Shown: positions 55,242-64,000 of the stretch, piece after piece
Numbering within the stretch: position 1 is the stretch's first letter
How the letters are laid out: every line of letters begins with the position of its first letter
Assembly: GCF_949774925.1 (NCBI RefSeq)
Contig: NZ_OX458932.1
Coordinates: 2,108,001-2,172,000, forward strand
Source: Candidatus Methylacidiphilum fumarolicum
Lineage (GTDB): Bacteria > Verrucomicrobiota > Verrucomicrobiia > Methylacidiphilales > Methylacidiphilaceae
Direction of reading: 5' to 3'
Length of the DNA stretch: 64,000 nucleotides
Position numbers and translations under genes: made by a program
The notes under the pieces: model-generated
Seen by the model: the letters and a program-made list of their open reading frames with translations, nothing else
Database searches by the model: none
Told to the model about the DNA's origin: nothing

Positions 55242-57752
55242 ATGACAAACTTTACGCCTAGAGCACAACAAGTATTGGCACTTGCCAGACAGGAAGCCGA
55301 AAGGTTTGGGCACAACCATGTGGGCACTGAGCATCTTTTGCTTGGTTTAATTAAACTTGCCCAAGGAGTAGCTATTAATGTCCTCCAAAAACTTGGAGTA
55401 GATCTGGAAACTGTACGAATCGAAATAGAGAAAAAAATAGGTTCTGTCCCTTCTGAAGGCAAGCCGACGACGCCTATTCCTTACACGCCTCGTGTGAAGA
55501 AAGTTTTGGCTTTAGCCAGCAAAGAAGCAAAAGCCCTGAACCATAGCTATGTAGGAACGGAGCATATTCTTTTGGGACTGCTTCGAGAAGGTGAGGGCGT
55601 GGCAGCCACTATCCTCAAAAATCTCGATATCGATCTGGAACGAGTGCGCAATGAGATTTTAAAGGAATTAGATCCTAATTTCTCTGCCAGTGGAGAAGAA
55701 GAAAATCCTGAACCAGCTTTTGCTGGGACTACCGAAACAACCTCAAAGAAGGAAGTGAAAACACCCGCTTTGAAAGCTTTTGGTAGAGATTTAACAGAAC
55801 TGGCGCGTCGTGGGGAACTTGATCCAGTGATTGGAAGAAAAAACGAGATCGAACGAGTGATGCAGATCCTTTGCAGAAGGACAAAAAACAATCCTGTGCT
55901 TATAGGTGAAGCGGGCGTGGGGAAAACGGCCATTGTCGAAGGATTAGCCCAGGAAATCGCCAATGAAAATGTTCCCGATCTGTTGAGAGATAAAAGGGTA
56001 ATCACTTTGGATTTAGCCCTAATGGTCGCCGGAACAAAATACAGAGGACAATTTGAGGAAAGGATTAAGGCGGTGATGGAGGAGATCCGCAAGGCCAAAA
56101 ACATTATCCTTTTTATTGATGAATTGCATACGATTGTGGGGGCCGGTTCTGCAGAAGGAGCGATGGATGCTTCCAATATCATTAAACCAGCATTGTCACG
56201 TGGGGAATTACAATGCATAGGAGCAACCACTCTTTCAGAATATCGCAAATACATAGAGAAAGACGCGGCTTTGGAAAGAAGATTTCAAACCGTTCTTGTG
56301 GAAGCCCCAAGCGTTGAAGAAACGATTCAGATTTTGCATGGACTCAAACCAAAATACGAAGCGCATCATAAAGCCAAGTTTACCGATCAGGCTATTGATA
56401 CTGCCGTCCGCCTTTCGGATAGATATCTTACGGGAAGATTCTTACCTGATAAAGCTATCGACATCATGGACGAAGCTGGGGCTAGGGCTAGAATTGCTGC
56501 AACAATGAGGCCACCTGAATTAAAAGATCTTGAAAACGAGCTGCTTGCAATTAGAGCCAAGAAAGATGAGTGCATTAAGGCTCAAAATTTTGAAAAGGCT
56601 GCAGCATTGAGAGACAAAGAGAGAGAGCTTAAAGAAAAGCTCGAACAACGGATTGCCGAATGGAAGAAACGGCGAGACGAAAAGGAGACAACCATCACTG
56701 AAGACGATATGATGCAAATTGTCTCGAAGTGGACAGGGATTCCTATTACTCGGATCACTCAGAATGATCAGGATAAGTTTCTCAATGTTGGCGAAGAATT
56801 GAGAAAGAGGGTGATTGGTCAGGATGAGGCCATAGAGGCGCTGAGTAGAGCTTTACAGCGCTCAAGGGCTGATCTTAAAGATCCCAAAAGACCCATTGGG
56901 TCCTTTATATTCCTTGGACCAACGGGTGTAGGCAAAACTATGCTGGCAAAAACATTAGCCGAATATGTTTTTGGCAGTGCTGACGCCCTCATACAGATTG
57001 ACATGAGCGAGTACATGGAAAAGTTCAATGTCTCTCGACTCATCGGTTCTCCGCCTGGATATGTTGGTTATGAGGAAGGAGGACAGTTAACCGAAAAAAT
57101 TCGGCGTAGACCCTATTCGGTTGTTCTTTTTGATGAGATAGAGAAAGCGCATCCGGATGTTTGGAATATCCTCTTGCAAATTCTCGAGGATGGAATTGTT
57201 ACGGATAGCCTTGGTAGAAAGATTGACTTTAGAAATACCATCATCATCATGACATCCAATGTCGGTGCTGAGATGGGGTTGAAACCAGGCGTGCTTGGTT
57301 TCCGAACAAAGCAGGATGAGATTTCCTATGAGCAAATGAAGGAAAGAATGCTGGAAACCGTTAAAAAGACTTTTAAACCAGAGTTTTTAAACAGGGTTGA
57401 TGATCTTATTGTCTTCAGATCGCTTACCAGAGAAGACATGATCAAAATCGTTCATTTGGAAGTTAATAAAGTGGCCGAAAGACTGAAGAGTCGCAAATTG
57501 AGCATTCTTCTCACAGATGCAGCCATCGATTTCTTGATTGAAAAGGGATATGAACCAGCCTATGGCGCAAGACCTTTGAGAAGAGCTGTTGAGAAATATG
57601 TGGAAAATGCTATCGCCGAAGAATTGCTCAAAGGTAAATTAGCCGAAGCCACAGTCGTTGAGATTGATGCACGGGAGGGAATGCTAATCTTTACTCCGAA
57701 ACCTTCCCAAAATGAATCTTCGACTCAATCCCAAGTTGAATCAGCTGTCTAA
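55242..57752 (+). CDS. clpC: ATP-dependent Clp protease ATPase subunit ClpC
   Basis: AAA+ unfoldase for ClpP. 836 aa: double Clp N-repeats (residues 1-150), first AAA module with GEAGVGKTAIVEG, a middle UVR-like segment with coiled coil (about 420-470), and second AAA module with GPTGVGKTMLAK. A strong AGGAGG lies 9 bp before the ATG. With mcsB it forms a phospho-arginine-targeted degradation pair. Ends before a perfect terminator (57763-57790). clpP is not in the window. Confidence 0.95.
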   Translation: MTNFTPRAQQVLALARQEAERFGHNHVGTEHLLLGLIKLAQGVAINVLQKLGVDLETVRIEIEKKIGSVPSEGKPTTPIPYTPRVKKVLALASKEAKALNHSYVGTEHILLGLLREGEGVAATILKNLDIDLERVRNEILKELDPNFSASGEEENPEPAFAGTTETTSKKEVKTPALKAFGRDLTELARRGELDPVIGRKNEIERVMQILCRRTKNNPVLIGEAGVGKTAIVEGLAQEIANENVPDLLRDKRVITLDLALMVAGTKYRGQFEERIKAVMEEIRKAKNIILFIDELHTIVGAGSAEGAMDASNIIKPALSRGELQCIGATTLSEYRKYIEKDAALERRFQTVLVEAPSVEETIQILHGLKPKYEAHHKAKFTDQAIDTAVRLSDRYLTGRFLPDKAIDIMDEAGARARIAATMRPPELKDLENELLAIRAKKDECIKAQNFEKAAALRDKERELKEKLEQRIAEWKKRRDEKETTITEDDMMQIVSKWTGIPITRITQNDQDKFLNVGEELRKRVIGQDEAIEALSRALQRSRADLKDPKRPIGSFIFLGPTGVGKTMLAKTLAEYVFGSADALIQIDMSEYMEKFNVSRLIGSPPGYVGYEEGGQLTEKIRRRPYSVVLFDEIEKAHPDVWNILLQILEDGIVTDSLGRKIDFRNTIIIMTSNVGAEMGLKPGVLGFRTKQDEISYEQMKERMLETVKKTFKPEFLNRVDDLIVFRSLTREDMIKIVHLEVNKVAERLKSRKLSILLTDAAIDFLIEKGYEPAYGARPLRRAVEKYVENAIAEELLKGKLAEATVVEIDAREGMLIFTPKPSQNESSTQSQVESAV

Positions 57753-57762
57753 ATGTTTAAAA

Positions 57763-57790
57763 AAAGGGGCGATTCCTTCTTCGCCCCTTT
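57763..57790 (+). terminator. Intrinsic terminator after clpC
   Basis: AAAGGGGCG and CGCCCCTTT arms with a 10-nt loop, followed by a short T/A stretch. The stem is symmetric, so it may also stop transcription from the minus-strand side. Confidence 0.75.
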
Positions 57791-57848
57791 AAATTTCATC
57801 GTAACTGCTTTCTCTCTAGGTAGGGTTTTCCGGCAGTCATCATAAAAT

Positions 57849-58334
57849 TCAGTTTTGAGGCAGGCTATACTCCCATCTTCCTGCATTAGATTCGATCACA
57901 ATACTATTGATTCTTTCTTTACAACCGATAAGTGAGACTTGCAAAACGTCATCATAATCCATTTTTTTGGGCAAAACTTTTATTTTTTTACATGGATTAG
58001 CAGGATCATAGGTCGGCTGGCAATAATACTCTGTTTCCACTGAATTATTCACAATAATTTTTGTTACTAATAGTTCTTTATGTTCTTTACTTATAACTTT
58101 AAGAATTGGAGGCAAAAGGGATACGGCTTTTTTCCGTTCTCTTAACACCAATGGTAGATCTGTATTAGGAACATCTTTATCCGGATAGAAGTCTAAGTAA
58201 TGATATATCGAGAGAATGAAATTTGGTTTATTCTCCCACAACCTGGTACATCCAGTACTAAAAATCAATACCCAAAAAATGACGTTTATTTGTTTAACTC
58301 TTTTTTTTAGCCAAAAGCCCTGCATCGCAAGCAA
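57849..58334 (-). CDS. Small putative lipoprotein
   Basis: 161 aa. Hydrophobic start with lipobox IFSTGC (Cys about residue 29). The mature part has KIIVNNSVETEYYCQPTYD and SIVIESNAGRWEYSL, with cysteines that could form disulfides. Function not recognised. Ends 59 bp from the clpC terminator; upstream neighbour is the panE-like gene, 7 bp away, so it may be co-transcribed with that. Confidence 0.62.
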   Translation of the reverse strand: MLAMQGFWLKKRVKQINVIFWVLIFSTGCTRLWENKPNFILSIYHYLDFYPDKDVPNTDLPLVLRERKKAVSLLPPILKVISKEHKELLVTKIIVNNSVETEYYCQPTYDPANPCKKIKVLPKKMDYDDVLQVSLIGCKERINSIVIESNAGRWEYSLPQN

Positions 58335-58341
58335 GTTTCTC

Positions 58342-59301
58342 TCAGTCCCTAGAACTAAGGGAATTCAACGAATCAAGAATCGCATAAAGCTGTTGAAGCC
58401 TTGGAAGCTCAAGACCTTTCTCTCTTGCTTTTTTTAAAGGCCTGCCCCAAATTGCTTCTACCTCAAGAGGTTTATGCTCTAAAAAATCGAACAAGCTTGA
58501 AGGTTTATAATGTCCCATCTTTTTGGTTCTAAAAAGCTGCGTTTCAATAAAATCATTAGTGATGGAAAAACCAAGCGCTTTAGCCGCCTTGATAATTTCT
58601 TGCATCAATTCCCTAGCAGCTAAAGCAAGTTCGGGCTTATCCAGAATCACAGCTACATCTACCCCTCCAGCAGCAACGGATAACCCATTAAAAGGGATAT
58701 TCCATACCAATTTTTTCCATCTTGCTTCTTCCAAAGAGTTGACTATTTCTGTTTCAATCCCAGCTGCACTAAGCATCGTTGCGAAATCCTTTAATTCTTT
58801 ACCAGGCAAGGCATTATACTGTCCAAGTTCTACTTTCCCAAAACCAAAATTTGTGACTTTGCCTGGACCCGTTCGATTAATACACACAAATAATATCCCT
58901 CCAATAATGGTTCGAGGTCCAAAATTCTCATAAAGCCACTTTTCATTCTCTATGCCATTCTGGAAACAAACCAAGACTGTTTCAGAAGAAAGAAGTGGGG
59001 GTAGCAATTCAAAAAGAATATCATTTGCAGATGTTTTTAGAGAAATAATTACCCACTTACAAGGGCCAATCTGATTGGTATTAGTATAAACTTTAACTGG
59101 ATAAAGCTGAAAGGTCTTCTCTTTTCCCCATTCAATAAGAAGTCCTTTTTCCTTAACTATCTCATAATCCTTTCGCATCAAGAAATTGACATCATACCCA
59201 GCTTTCGCAAGAAGCCCTCCATAGAACGAACCAATAGCTCCAGCACCTATGACAGCAATCTTTCCTTTATCGGGATGCTCCAAAGATGATTCAAACGACA
59301 T
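58342..59301 (-). CDS. panE: Ketopantoate reductase-like protein (PanE/ApbA)
   Basis: 319 aa. NADP-fold GAGAIGSFYGGLLAKAGYDV, catalytic-Lys region EEARWKKLVWNIPFNGLSV (Lys and Asn), and a C-terminal domain with KPSSLFDFLEHKPLEVEAIWG. Family ApbA/PanE reduces ketopantoate to pantoate for coenzyme A; similar enzymes act on other 2-keto acids. The ATG at 59301 lies only four bases from the end of the deleted IS200/IS605 copy, so its whole leader is element sequence. Confidence 0.85.
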   Translation of the reverse strand: MSFESSLEHPDKGKIAVIGAGAIGSFYGGLLAKAGYDVNFLMRKDYEIVKEKGLLIEWGKEKTFQLYPVKVYTNTNQIGPCKWVIISLKTSANDILFELLPPLLSSETVLVCFQNGIENEKWLYENFGPRTIIGGILFVCINRTGPGKVTNFGFGKVELGQYNALPGKELKDFATMLSAAGIETEIVNSLEEARWKKLVWNIPFNGLSVAAGGVDVAVILDKPELALAARELMQEIIKAAKALGFSITNDFIETQLFRTKKMGHYKPSSLFDFLEHKPLEVEAIWGRPLKKAREKGLELPRLQQLYAILDSLNSLSSRD

Positions 59302-59305
59302 AGTA

Positions 59306-59722
59306 TTTGTGATATCCTCAACCCGCTAAAGCAGGTGAACATCTATCTAATACGCACAGCCTGTGACAGTTCCCAAGGGGAAGCCACCGGCGAACTGACG
59401 GTGCTTAAAGCTGTGCTCCGTGTCCAGTCTACTACTACTTCCCGACCACCAGCAATTCATCCCGGCGGACTGCCTCTTTTCAGCGACTGGGTTGTAGATA
59501 CGTCTAACTTTTACTATACTCTTATTCCAACAACTCCCCAATCCCATATTTCAGGGCATCACTAATTAGAGATGGCCGCATCAGGACATCAGATCTTTTG
59601 ATGAAGCACACGATGCGGACTTTATTTTAGGTTAACTTTTTGTTGTACTAAGTCAATATCTAATTTAGAGCTCTCATCTCAATCCCCTAAAGGGGATGCG
59701 TCTTTTCCTCGCTGGTTTATAA
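59306..59722. mobile_element. Internally deleted IS200/IS605 copy (417 bp, MITE-like)
   Basis: Both ends match the full copy at 25788-27635: the right end (hairpin 59321-59336, guide-scaffold region to about 59440, degraded tnpB C-terminus to about 59625) and the left end with hairpin ATCCCC-TAAA-GGGGAT at 59682-59697. About 1.4 kb in the middle, including tnpA, is missing. Many differences from the full copy are G/C to A/T, so it is older and has drifted toward host composition. Confidence 0.8.
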
Positions 59723-60240
59723 AAATAGTAAAAGGGTTGAAAGGAACCAGACTAAATTTATTTTCCTTCGTCATTCTAACCCCTTTCATAATACCTCCTC
59801 AAGTCTCTCTAAACCATTTTAAAGCTGCTTTCTTGTTTCTCTGAGTCTATAGTTTTATGTTTATCCTACTATCCTATGACAACTATGACAATAGTCATCT
59901 CCTCTTCACAGGCTCAAGCCTATGGCCCTCAGGGCCAAATTCTTTAGATTGTTCGCTGCGTTAAGATTACGATCGTGGGCTTTCTCTATAGAATAGATTC
60001 CTCCACTCTTGCCGATGTTCATGTTCAGCCAGATTTCTAAGCTTCTAGCCTCAAGAGGAGAATTGTCAGTCCTTGATCTCGTTTAAACGCCCAACACAGT
60101 ACCACTTCCCACGACTTCACTAGGTTCCTATGAGTCATACATGCCTCATATTGCCTTTTCTTGCCCTTAGGTGTAGCTGAATTGTTCTATCTCTCCCTGT
60201 CGCCCTACCAAACAAGATTGCGATTTCTTAACAAACTGCT
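59723..60240. other. Non-coding relic region between mobile element and RND operon
   Basis: Apart from the tnpB tail and hairpin just listed, I see only short frames with stops in both directions. The stretch is AT-rich and contains no tRNA, repeat or clear promoter. Transcription from the RND operon (minus) probably ends somewhere here, but no strong terminator is visible. Confidence 0.5.
59906..60010 (-). pseudogene. Degraded tnpB C-terminus of a second IS605-type element
   Basis: On the minus strand the last residues read HDRNLNAANNLKNLALR before a stop at 59906, the RuvC-III end of the common TnpB/OrfB family (HDRD-NAA pattern), unlike the GHRDVVGG of the nearby full copy. Upstream to about 60236 is sequence with stops in all frames. 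A small perfect hairpin, ATGAC-AATA-GTCAT at 59885-59898, follows, in the position of a right-end hairpin. So a different family member is also decayed here. Confidence 0.65.
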
Positions 60241-60591
60241 TTAAGCAAACATTCCACCAGGATTTTCCATGACTTCTACCGAATCCACTTTCCCATTTTC
60301 ATTACTCCCCTTCTTGACATCCATCAATCTTTCCTGCTGGATTAAAGAAATAGCCTTTTGTAAGTTTTGACCATTAATCCAGATATCATGACTGATCGTC
60401 CGGAGAAAAAACCGATTGCCTTCGGTATCGGTATGAGCAAAAAGGATTCTTGAATAAGGGAAAACCCAATTTCTTCCTGGAGATTCTATAGTAAAAAAGG
60501 CAACTGGTGTCTCAGAAGCAACGACCCCACCCTTTGTCTCTATCGAAGGCGCACTTGCTACCTTTCTATTTTCTTGTTGGTCATCATTCAT
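60241..60591 (-). CDS. Hypothetical protein at the end of the RND operon
   Basis: 116 aa, soluble, rich in Glu and Gln. A middle segment (FPYSRILFAHTDTEGNRFFLRTISHDIWI) has the alternate hydrophobic pattern of a small beta domain, vaguely like LytTR DNA-binding domains, but this is not a firm match. Begins within the last codons of the membrane-fusion gene (8-bp overlap), so it is translated with it. Role unknown. Confidence 0.55.
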   Translation of the reverse strand: MNDDQQENRKVASAPSIETKGGVVASETPVAFFTIESPGRNWVFPYSRILFAHTDTEGNRFFLRTISHDIWINGQNLQKAISLIQQERLMDVKKGSNENGKVDSVEVMENPGGMFA

Positions 60592-61996
60592 GAGCTAGCT
60601 TTCCCTTTTGTAATAACTTTTTCTCTTTTATTTTATCAGGCTTTGGCTTAGAAAGATCGTCCACAACCACTACTTTATCCCCTTCTTCAAGAATTTCAGG
60701 AGGATTCAATATAATTTTCTGATCTTTGGAAAGTCCAGAAGGAATCTCAATGAATTGTCCCAAATCTTTCCCCAGTTCTACTTTATTATAATGGACTGTC
60801 TGATGTTCATCAACACTCAGCACATAATTGCCATCCGCTCTTGCGACTATTGTATTGACAGGGACTAGATAGGTTTCCTGTGTCCTTGGAAGATGGAAAG
60901 TCACATCTACATACATGTTGACAATAATCTCTCCATTGGGATTACCGACATCGACTTCTGTCAATAGTGTACGAGAAAGCGGGTCAACCGCTTTCGATGT
61001 TCTTACAACTAGCCCTTTGAAGATTTTCCCAGGTAATTCCGAAGCAGTAACATCAGCCCAAGCACCAAGTTGGATCTGAGGAGCATAATTCTGAGGAACA
61101 GCCACATACACCCTCATGACATCCGTCACTGATATCCGATAGAGTTCTCTTACTCCTTTATCACTTCCCAGAGACACTAACGTGCCAATATCTATATTTC
61201 GAGCAGTAACGACCCCACTAAATGGGGCATAAATCTTTTCAAAATTTTGAAGTTCTTTCCAATGTTCATATTGTCCTCGAGAGGCGTTGACTCGAGCAAG
61301 AGCAGCATCATAAGCAGCCTGCCTTTCATCGAGCTGCTGTTGGGAAACCGCACGCGTTTTAATTAGTTCTTTCCATCTATCCAAAGAAATCCTAGCAATT
61401 TCCAAATTAGCCTCAGCTGATTTCAATACCCCTTCCATCTCCAACACTTGTCGATCAATGTCAGGGGCATCAATTACAGCCATTAGTTGACCTTCTTTCA
61501 CTTCATCCCCTATATCTACCCACCAATTTTTAATATACCCGTTGACTCTTGCCCATATGGGTGTTTCAAAATAGCCTCTAGCTGTCCCAGGAAGCCTTAA
61601 ATCCGTGATTGGTGGAGCAAGCTTTGGGCTAATAACAGAAACAGGGATTTCATTCGCTATCGCCACATATTTTTTCAGTATTCCTTGATTATGCAGCCTT
61701 GGGATGAGTCCTATAATAAAAAGAGCAAGAAGAATTGCTCCCAAAGAAAGAGCTATAAAAGCAGGTCCACTTTTGATTTTCTTTAAAATGGGTTCTAGTC
61801 GTTCCCGTTTTTTAATAGGAGGCGGTTCAGGAATGGTGGGAGAGAGATTGTCCTGTTCTTTATTCTGAGTAGGTTCCTCTTCTTGGTTTTTCCCACTCCC
61901 TTTACGCTTTTTATCAACGATCCGTGATAGTTTTTCTAATATGCCACGTTTAGTGTCTTTTATTTTCGAACCCACATCGAACTCCTTACTACTCAT
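60584..61996 (-). CDS. RND efflux membrane-fusion (periplasmic adaptor) protein
   Basis: 470 aa. Long charged cytoplasmic N-terminus, one membrane helix (FIALSLGAILLALFIIGLI), then the adaptor architecture: WARVNGYIKNWWVDIGDEVKEGQ lipoyl half, a coiled-coil hairpin (about residues 190-255), IYAPFSGVVTARNIDIGTLV second half, and the beta-barrel. It bridges the inner-membrane pump to an outer-membrane factor. It follows the permease by 26 bp. Substrates are unknown. Confidence 0.88.
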   Translation of the reverse strand: MSSKEFDVGSKIKDTKRGILEKLSRIVDKKRKGSGKNQEEEPTQNKEQDNLSPTIPEPPPIKKRERLEPILKKIKSGPAFIALSLGAILLALFIIGLIPRLHNQGILKKYVAIANEIPVSVISPKLAPPITDLRLPGTARGYFETPIWARVNGYIKNWWVDIGDEVKEGQLMAVIDAPDIDRQVLEMEGVLKSAEANLEIARISLDRWKELIKTRAVSQQQLDERQAAYDAALARVNASRGQYEHWKELQNFEKIYAPFSGVVTARNIDIGTLVSLGSDKGVRELYRISVTDVMRVYVAVPQNYAPQIQLGAWADVTASELPGKIFKGLVVRTSKAVDPLSRTLLTEVDVGNPNGEIIVNMYVDVTFHLPRTQETYLVPVNTIVARADGNYVLSVDEHQTVHYNKVELGKDLGQFIEIPSGLSKDQKIILNPPEILEEGDKVVVVDDLSKPKPDKIKEKKLLQKGKLAHE

Positions 61997-62022
61997 AAAA
62001 TCTACCCATTTGTAAGCTTTGT

Positions 62023-64000
62023 CTATTCCGTAGGACTTGTTTTCTTGCCACGGATAATGCTGAACACGACTGGAACGAAAAAAAGAGTTCCTATGGTAGC
62101 AAAAATCATCCCTCCAATAACCGCTCTACCAAGAGGTGCATTCTGTTCTCCTCCCTCTCCAAGTCCAAGGGACATAGGGAGCATACCAAGAATCATCGCC
62201 CCAGCCGTCATAAGAACCGGCCTAAGCCGAATTCTTCCAGCCATCCAAGCAGCTGTAAGAGCATCGGCTCCATTTCTCATTTCTTCATTGGCAAAAGTAA
62301 TCAGCAAAATGCTATTGGAAGTGGCGACTCCAACGGTCATAATCATCCCCATAAGCGAGGGGACACTAAATGTTGTGCCAGTAAGATAAAGCATCCAGAT
62401 AACACCACAAAATCCTGCCGGCAGTGCCATCAGAATGATGAAAGGATCCACCCACCCTTGAAAATTGACTACTAACAAAAAGTAGACCATCAAAATGGCA
62501 AAAACAATGCCAAGGCCAAGACGACCAAAGGCATTCTGCATGCTTTCAGCCTGTCCACGAATATGGATTTCATAGGCTGGAGGCAATTCCTTTTTGACGC
62601 TATTGATAACTTTTTGGACGTCGTGGACTACCCCTCCCAGATCTCTTCCTTGCACATTAACAAAAACATTATAAATAGGCTTGACATTATAATGGCTGAC
62701 AACGGCAGCCTTTTGGGTATGCTCCACCGAAACCACGTTACTCAATAGCTGAGTCTCTTCTCTCGAAGCAAGGAGATCAGAATAATATTCCTTTATCGGG
62801 TGAAGATTAATATTGAGCAAAGAGTTATGGCTGTCAATCAAGTGCTGGGGGGTTTGAACAACCACCGGATAATTGATGGTTGTTTTAGGATCTGCCCAAT
62901 AATTAGGTGCCACCACATAGCTTGAACTCAATTGGTTTAAAATGTTGTTAGCAATTTCCCTTTGATTTAAACCAAAATCAAGCGCCCGTATTCGATCTAT
63001 TTTTAGATGCAGATAGGGCTGTTTTTTTTGATAAATGGTAACATCAGCAGCTCCTTTGATCTTTTTTACTTTTTTTTGGATTTCTTTTGCAAATCGAGAC
63101 GTAATATCCGGGTCTTTTCCTACAACTTGTATATCAATTGGAGCAGCAGAACCAAAGTTAAGAATCTGATTGACCATATCTGGTGGTTGGAAGAAGAACT
63201 CGCATCCAGGGAACTTCCTTGGCAATTTCTCCCTTATCTTTTTCATGTAAGCAAATGTGGAATGATGATCTTCTTTCAGCGATACTAAAATCTCTCCGTC
63301 AAATGTCCCTTCATTGATATAATCACCAAAAGCCATTCCTGCAGGAAACCAAAAAGGAAGCCCTCCTAAGTCCACTATAGAATCAATTTCTTCCTCCGGA
63401 ACAATTTCCTTTTTTATGTATTCTTCAATTTCACTGAAAATTCTGGCTGTTGTTTCCAATCTTGTTCCTGGCGGGGTAAAAACATGAAGCCTAAACTTAC
63501 CAGCGTCTACAGGAGGGAAAAAATTTTCTCCTACAAAAGGCAAAGCTACAAAGGAAGCAAAACCCAAGATACCAAAGAGTAAAAACACCGCTCCTTTATG
63601 ATGCAGGGCCCACTTCAAAAGCTCTCCATAATTATCCCTGAACTCTTCAAAACGTTCCATGAACCAGTGATGAAACCGCATAAAACGTGAGATTGGTTTG
63701 CCCTCGATTTTCCTTTTATGCTCGATGATCTCTTCCTGTCGAATAAGCATATTGGCCATCGTAGGAACAAGGGTCCTTGAGAGAAAATAAGAGAAAAGCA
63801 TCGAAAAGACGACCCCTAAGGCCATGGGAGTAAAAAGATATTTTGGAGGCCCCTCTAAAAAAATTACAGAAGTAAATACGATACAAATAGAAAGCGTTGC
63901 AACAAAAGCCGCATTAGCAATCTGCTGAGCGCCATCGAGAATCGCCTGAATAAGAGGCTTTCCCATACCGTGATTTCTATGGATATTTTCCACCTCCACT
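62023..64000 (-). CDS. RND multidrug/metal efflux permease (N-terminus missing)
   Basis: At least 658 aa of an AcrB-like proton/drug antiporter; the start lies beyond the right edge. Begins in the region VEVENIHRNHG, equivalent to the end of helix 4 of the usual permease; the second half shows membrane blocks such as FGAILMVYFLLV-like helices and LMGMIMTVGVATSNSILLITFANE (the hallmark GVATSN segment) and ends after GTLFFVPVVFSII. Typical full length is about 1040 aa. Confidence 0.9.
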   Translation of the reverse strand, partial: VEVENIHRNHGMGKPLIQAILDGAQQIANAAFVATLSICIVFTSVIFLEGPPKYLFTPMALGVVFSMLFSYFLSRTLVPTMANMLIRQEEIIEHKRKIEGKPISRFMRFHHWFMERFEEFRDNYGELLKWALHHKGAVFLLFGILGFASFVALPFVGENFFPPVDAGKFRLHVFTPPGTRLETTARIFSEIEEYIKKEIVPEEEIDSIVDLGGLPFWFPAGMAFGDYINEGTFDGEILVSLKEDHHSTFAYMKKIREKLPRKFPGCEFFFQPPDMVNQILNFGSAAPIDIQVVGKDPDITSRFAKEIQKKVKKIKGAADVTIYQKKQPYLHLKIDRIRALDFGLNQREIANNILNQLSSSYVVAPNYWADPKTTINYPVVVQTPQHLIDSHNSLLNINLHPIKEYYSDLLASREETQLLSNVVSVEHTQKAAVVSHYNVKPIYNVFVNVQGRDLGGVVHDVQKVINSVKKELPPAYEIHIRGQAESMQNAFGRLGLGIVFAILMVYFLLVVNFQGWVDPFIILMALPAGFCGVIWMLYLTGTTFSVPSLMGMIMTVGVATSNSILLITFANEEMRNGADALTAAWMAGRIRLRPVLMTAGAMILGMLPMSLGLGEGGEQNAPLGRAVIGGMIFATIGTLFFVPVVFSIIRGKKTSPTE

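Noticed and set aside
1..64000. CRISPR array or Cas genes
   Set aside because: No regularly spaced direct repeats were found; the TnpB genes are transposon nucleases, not Cas12.

Overview
This 64 kb window is bacterial chromosome, AT-rich (poly-A and poly-T runs are frequent between genes), dense and mostly housekeeping. The gene set is LL-diaminopimelate aminotransferase, SufS/SufU, GuaB3, McsB next to ClpC, a DR2241-like 4Fe-4S protein beside a CbiX chelatase, a class II aldolase, an alpha-glucan phosphorylase and a haem-copper oxidase subunit I. It looks like a Gram-negative of the PVC group, most like a Methylacidiphilum-type verrucomicrobial methanotroph. That placement is inference from the overall impression; there is no rRNA, pmo or mxa gene here to prove it.

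Layout. 1-15.4 kb: end of an M50 protease, ackA, a secreted propeller-like protein, sufS-sufU, mfd with a SurA-type chaperone, pdxA, argA, a minus-strand cbiX/4Fe-4S pair, and fba. 15.6-22.2 kb: an RRM protein, a YmdB phosphodiesterase, a LolA/RseB-like secreted protein with a half-size TauE permease, dapL, a DinG-type helicase and a small Cys-rich secreted protein. 22.2-23.6 kb: decayed insertion sequence containing a frameshifted IS607-type serine recombinase. 23.8-31.3 kb: pseudouridine synthase, alcohol dehydrogenase, a GC-rich IS200/IS605 element (intact tnpB, frameshifted tnpA), a beta-CASP nuclease, a short diverged repeat and an orphan coxA. 32-46 kb: zwf, a Ppx/GppA phosphatase, two tandem tiny membrane proteins, ksgA, metE, a split Ca2+/H+ antiporter, alpha-glucan phosphorylase, an AsmA-like protein, a methyltransferase and tRNA-Leu(UAG). 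46-58 kb: rsmI, an ExbB-ExbD-TonB cluster ending in a membrane zinc ribbon, guaB3-guaA-hisD, and mcsB-clpC. 58-64 kb: a lipoprotein, a ketopantoate-reductase-like gene whose start abuts a deleted copy of the IS200/IS605 element, a second tnpB remnant, and an RND efflux operon running off the end.

The most notable structure lies in the mobile-element relics. The non-coding right end of the IS200/IS605 element (the expected TnpB guide-RNA scaffold) is kept in a 417-bp derivative, with a base-paired change in one stem. That derivative ends four bases before the panE-like start codon. A separate 109-110-bp repeat at 22.2 and 29.2 kb folds into a 36-nt hairpin with two compensatory changes. Other points are a pair of paralogous 49/51-aa single-pass membrane proteins, an antiporter split exactly at a T10 run, and an intrinsic terminator pointing the wrong way between guaB3 and guaA.
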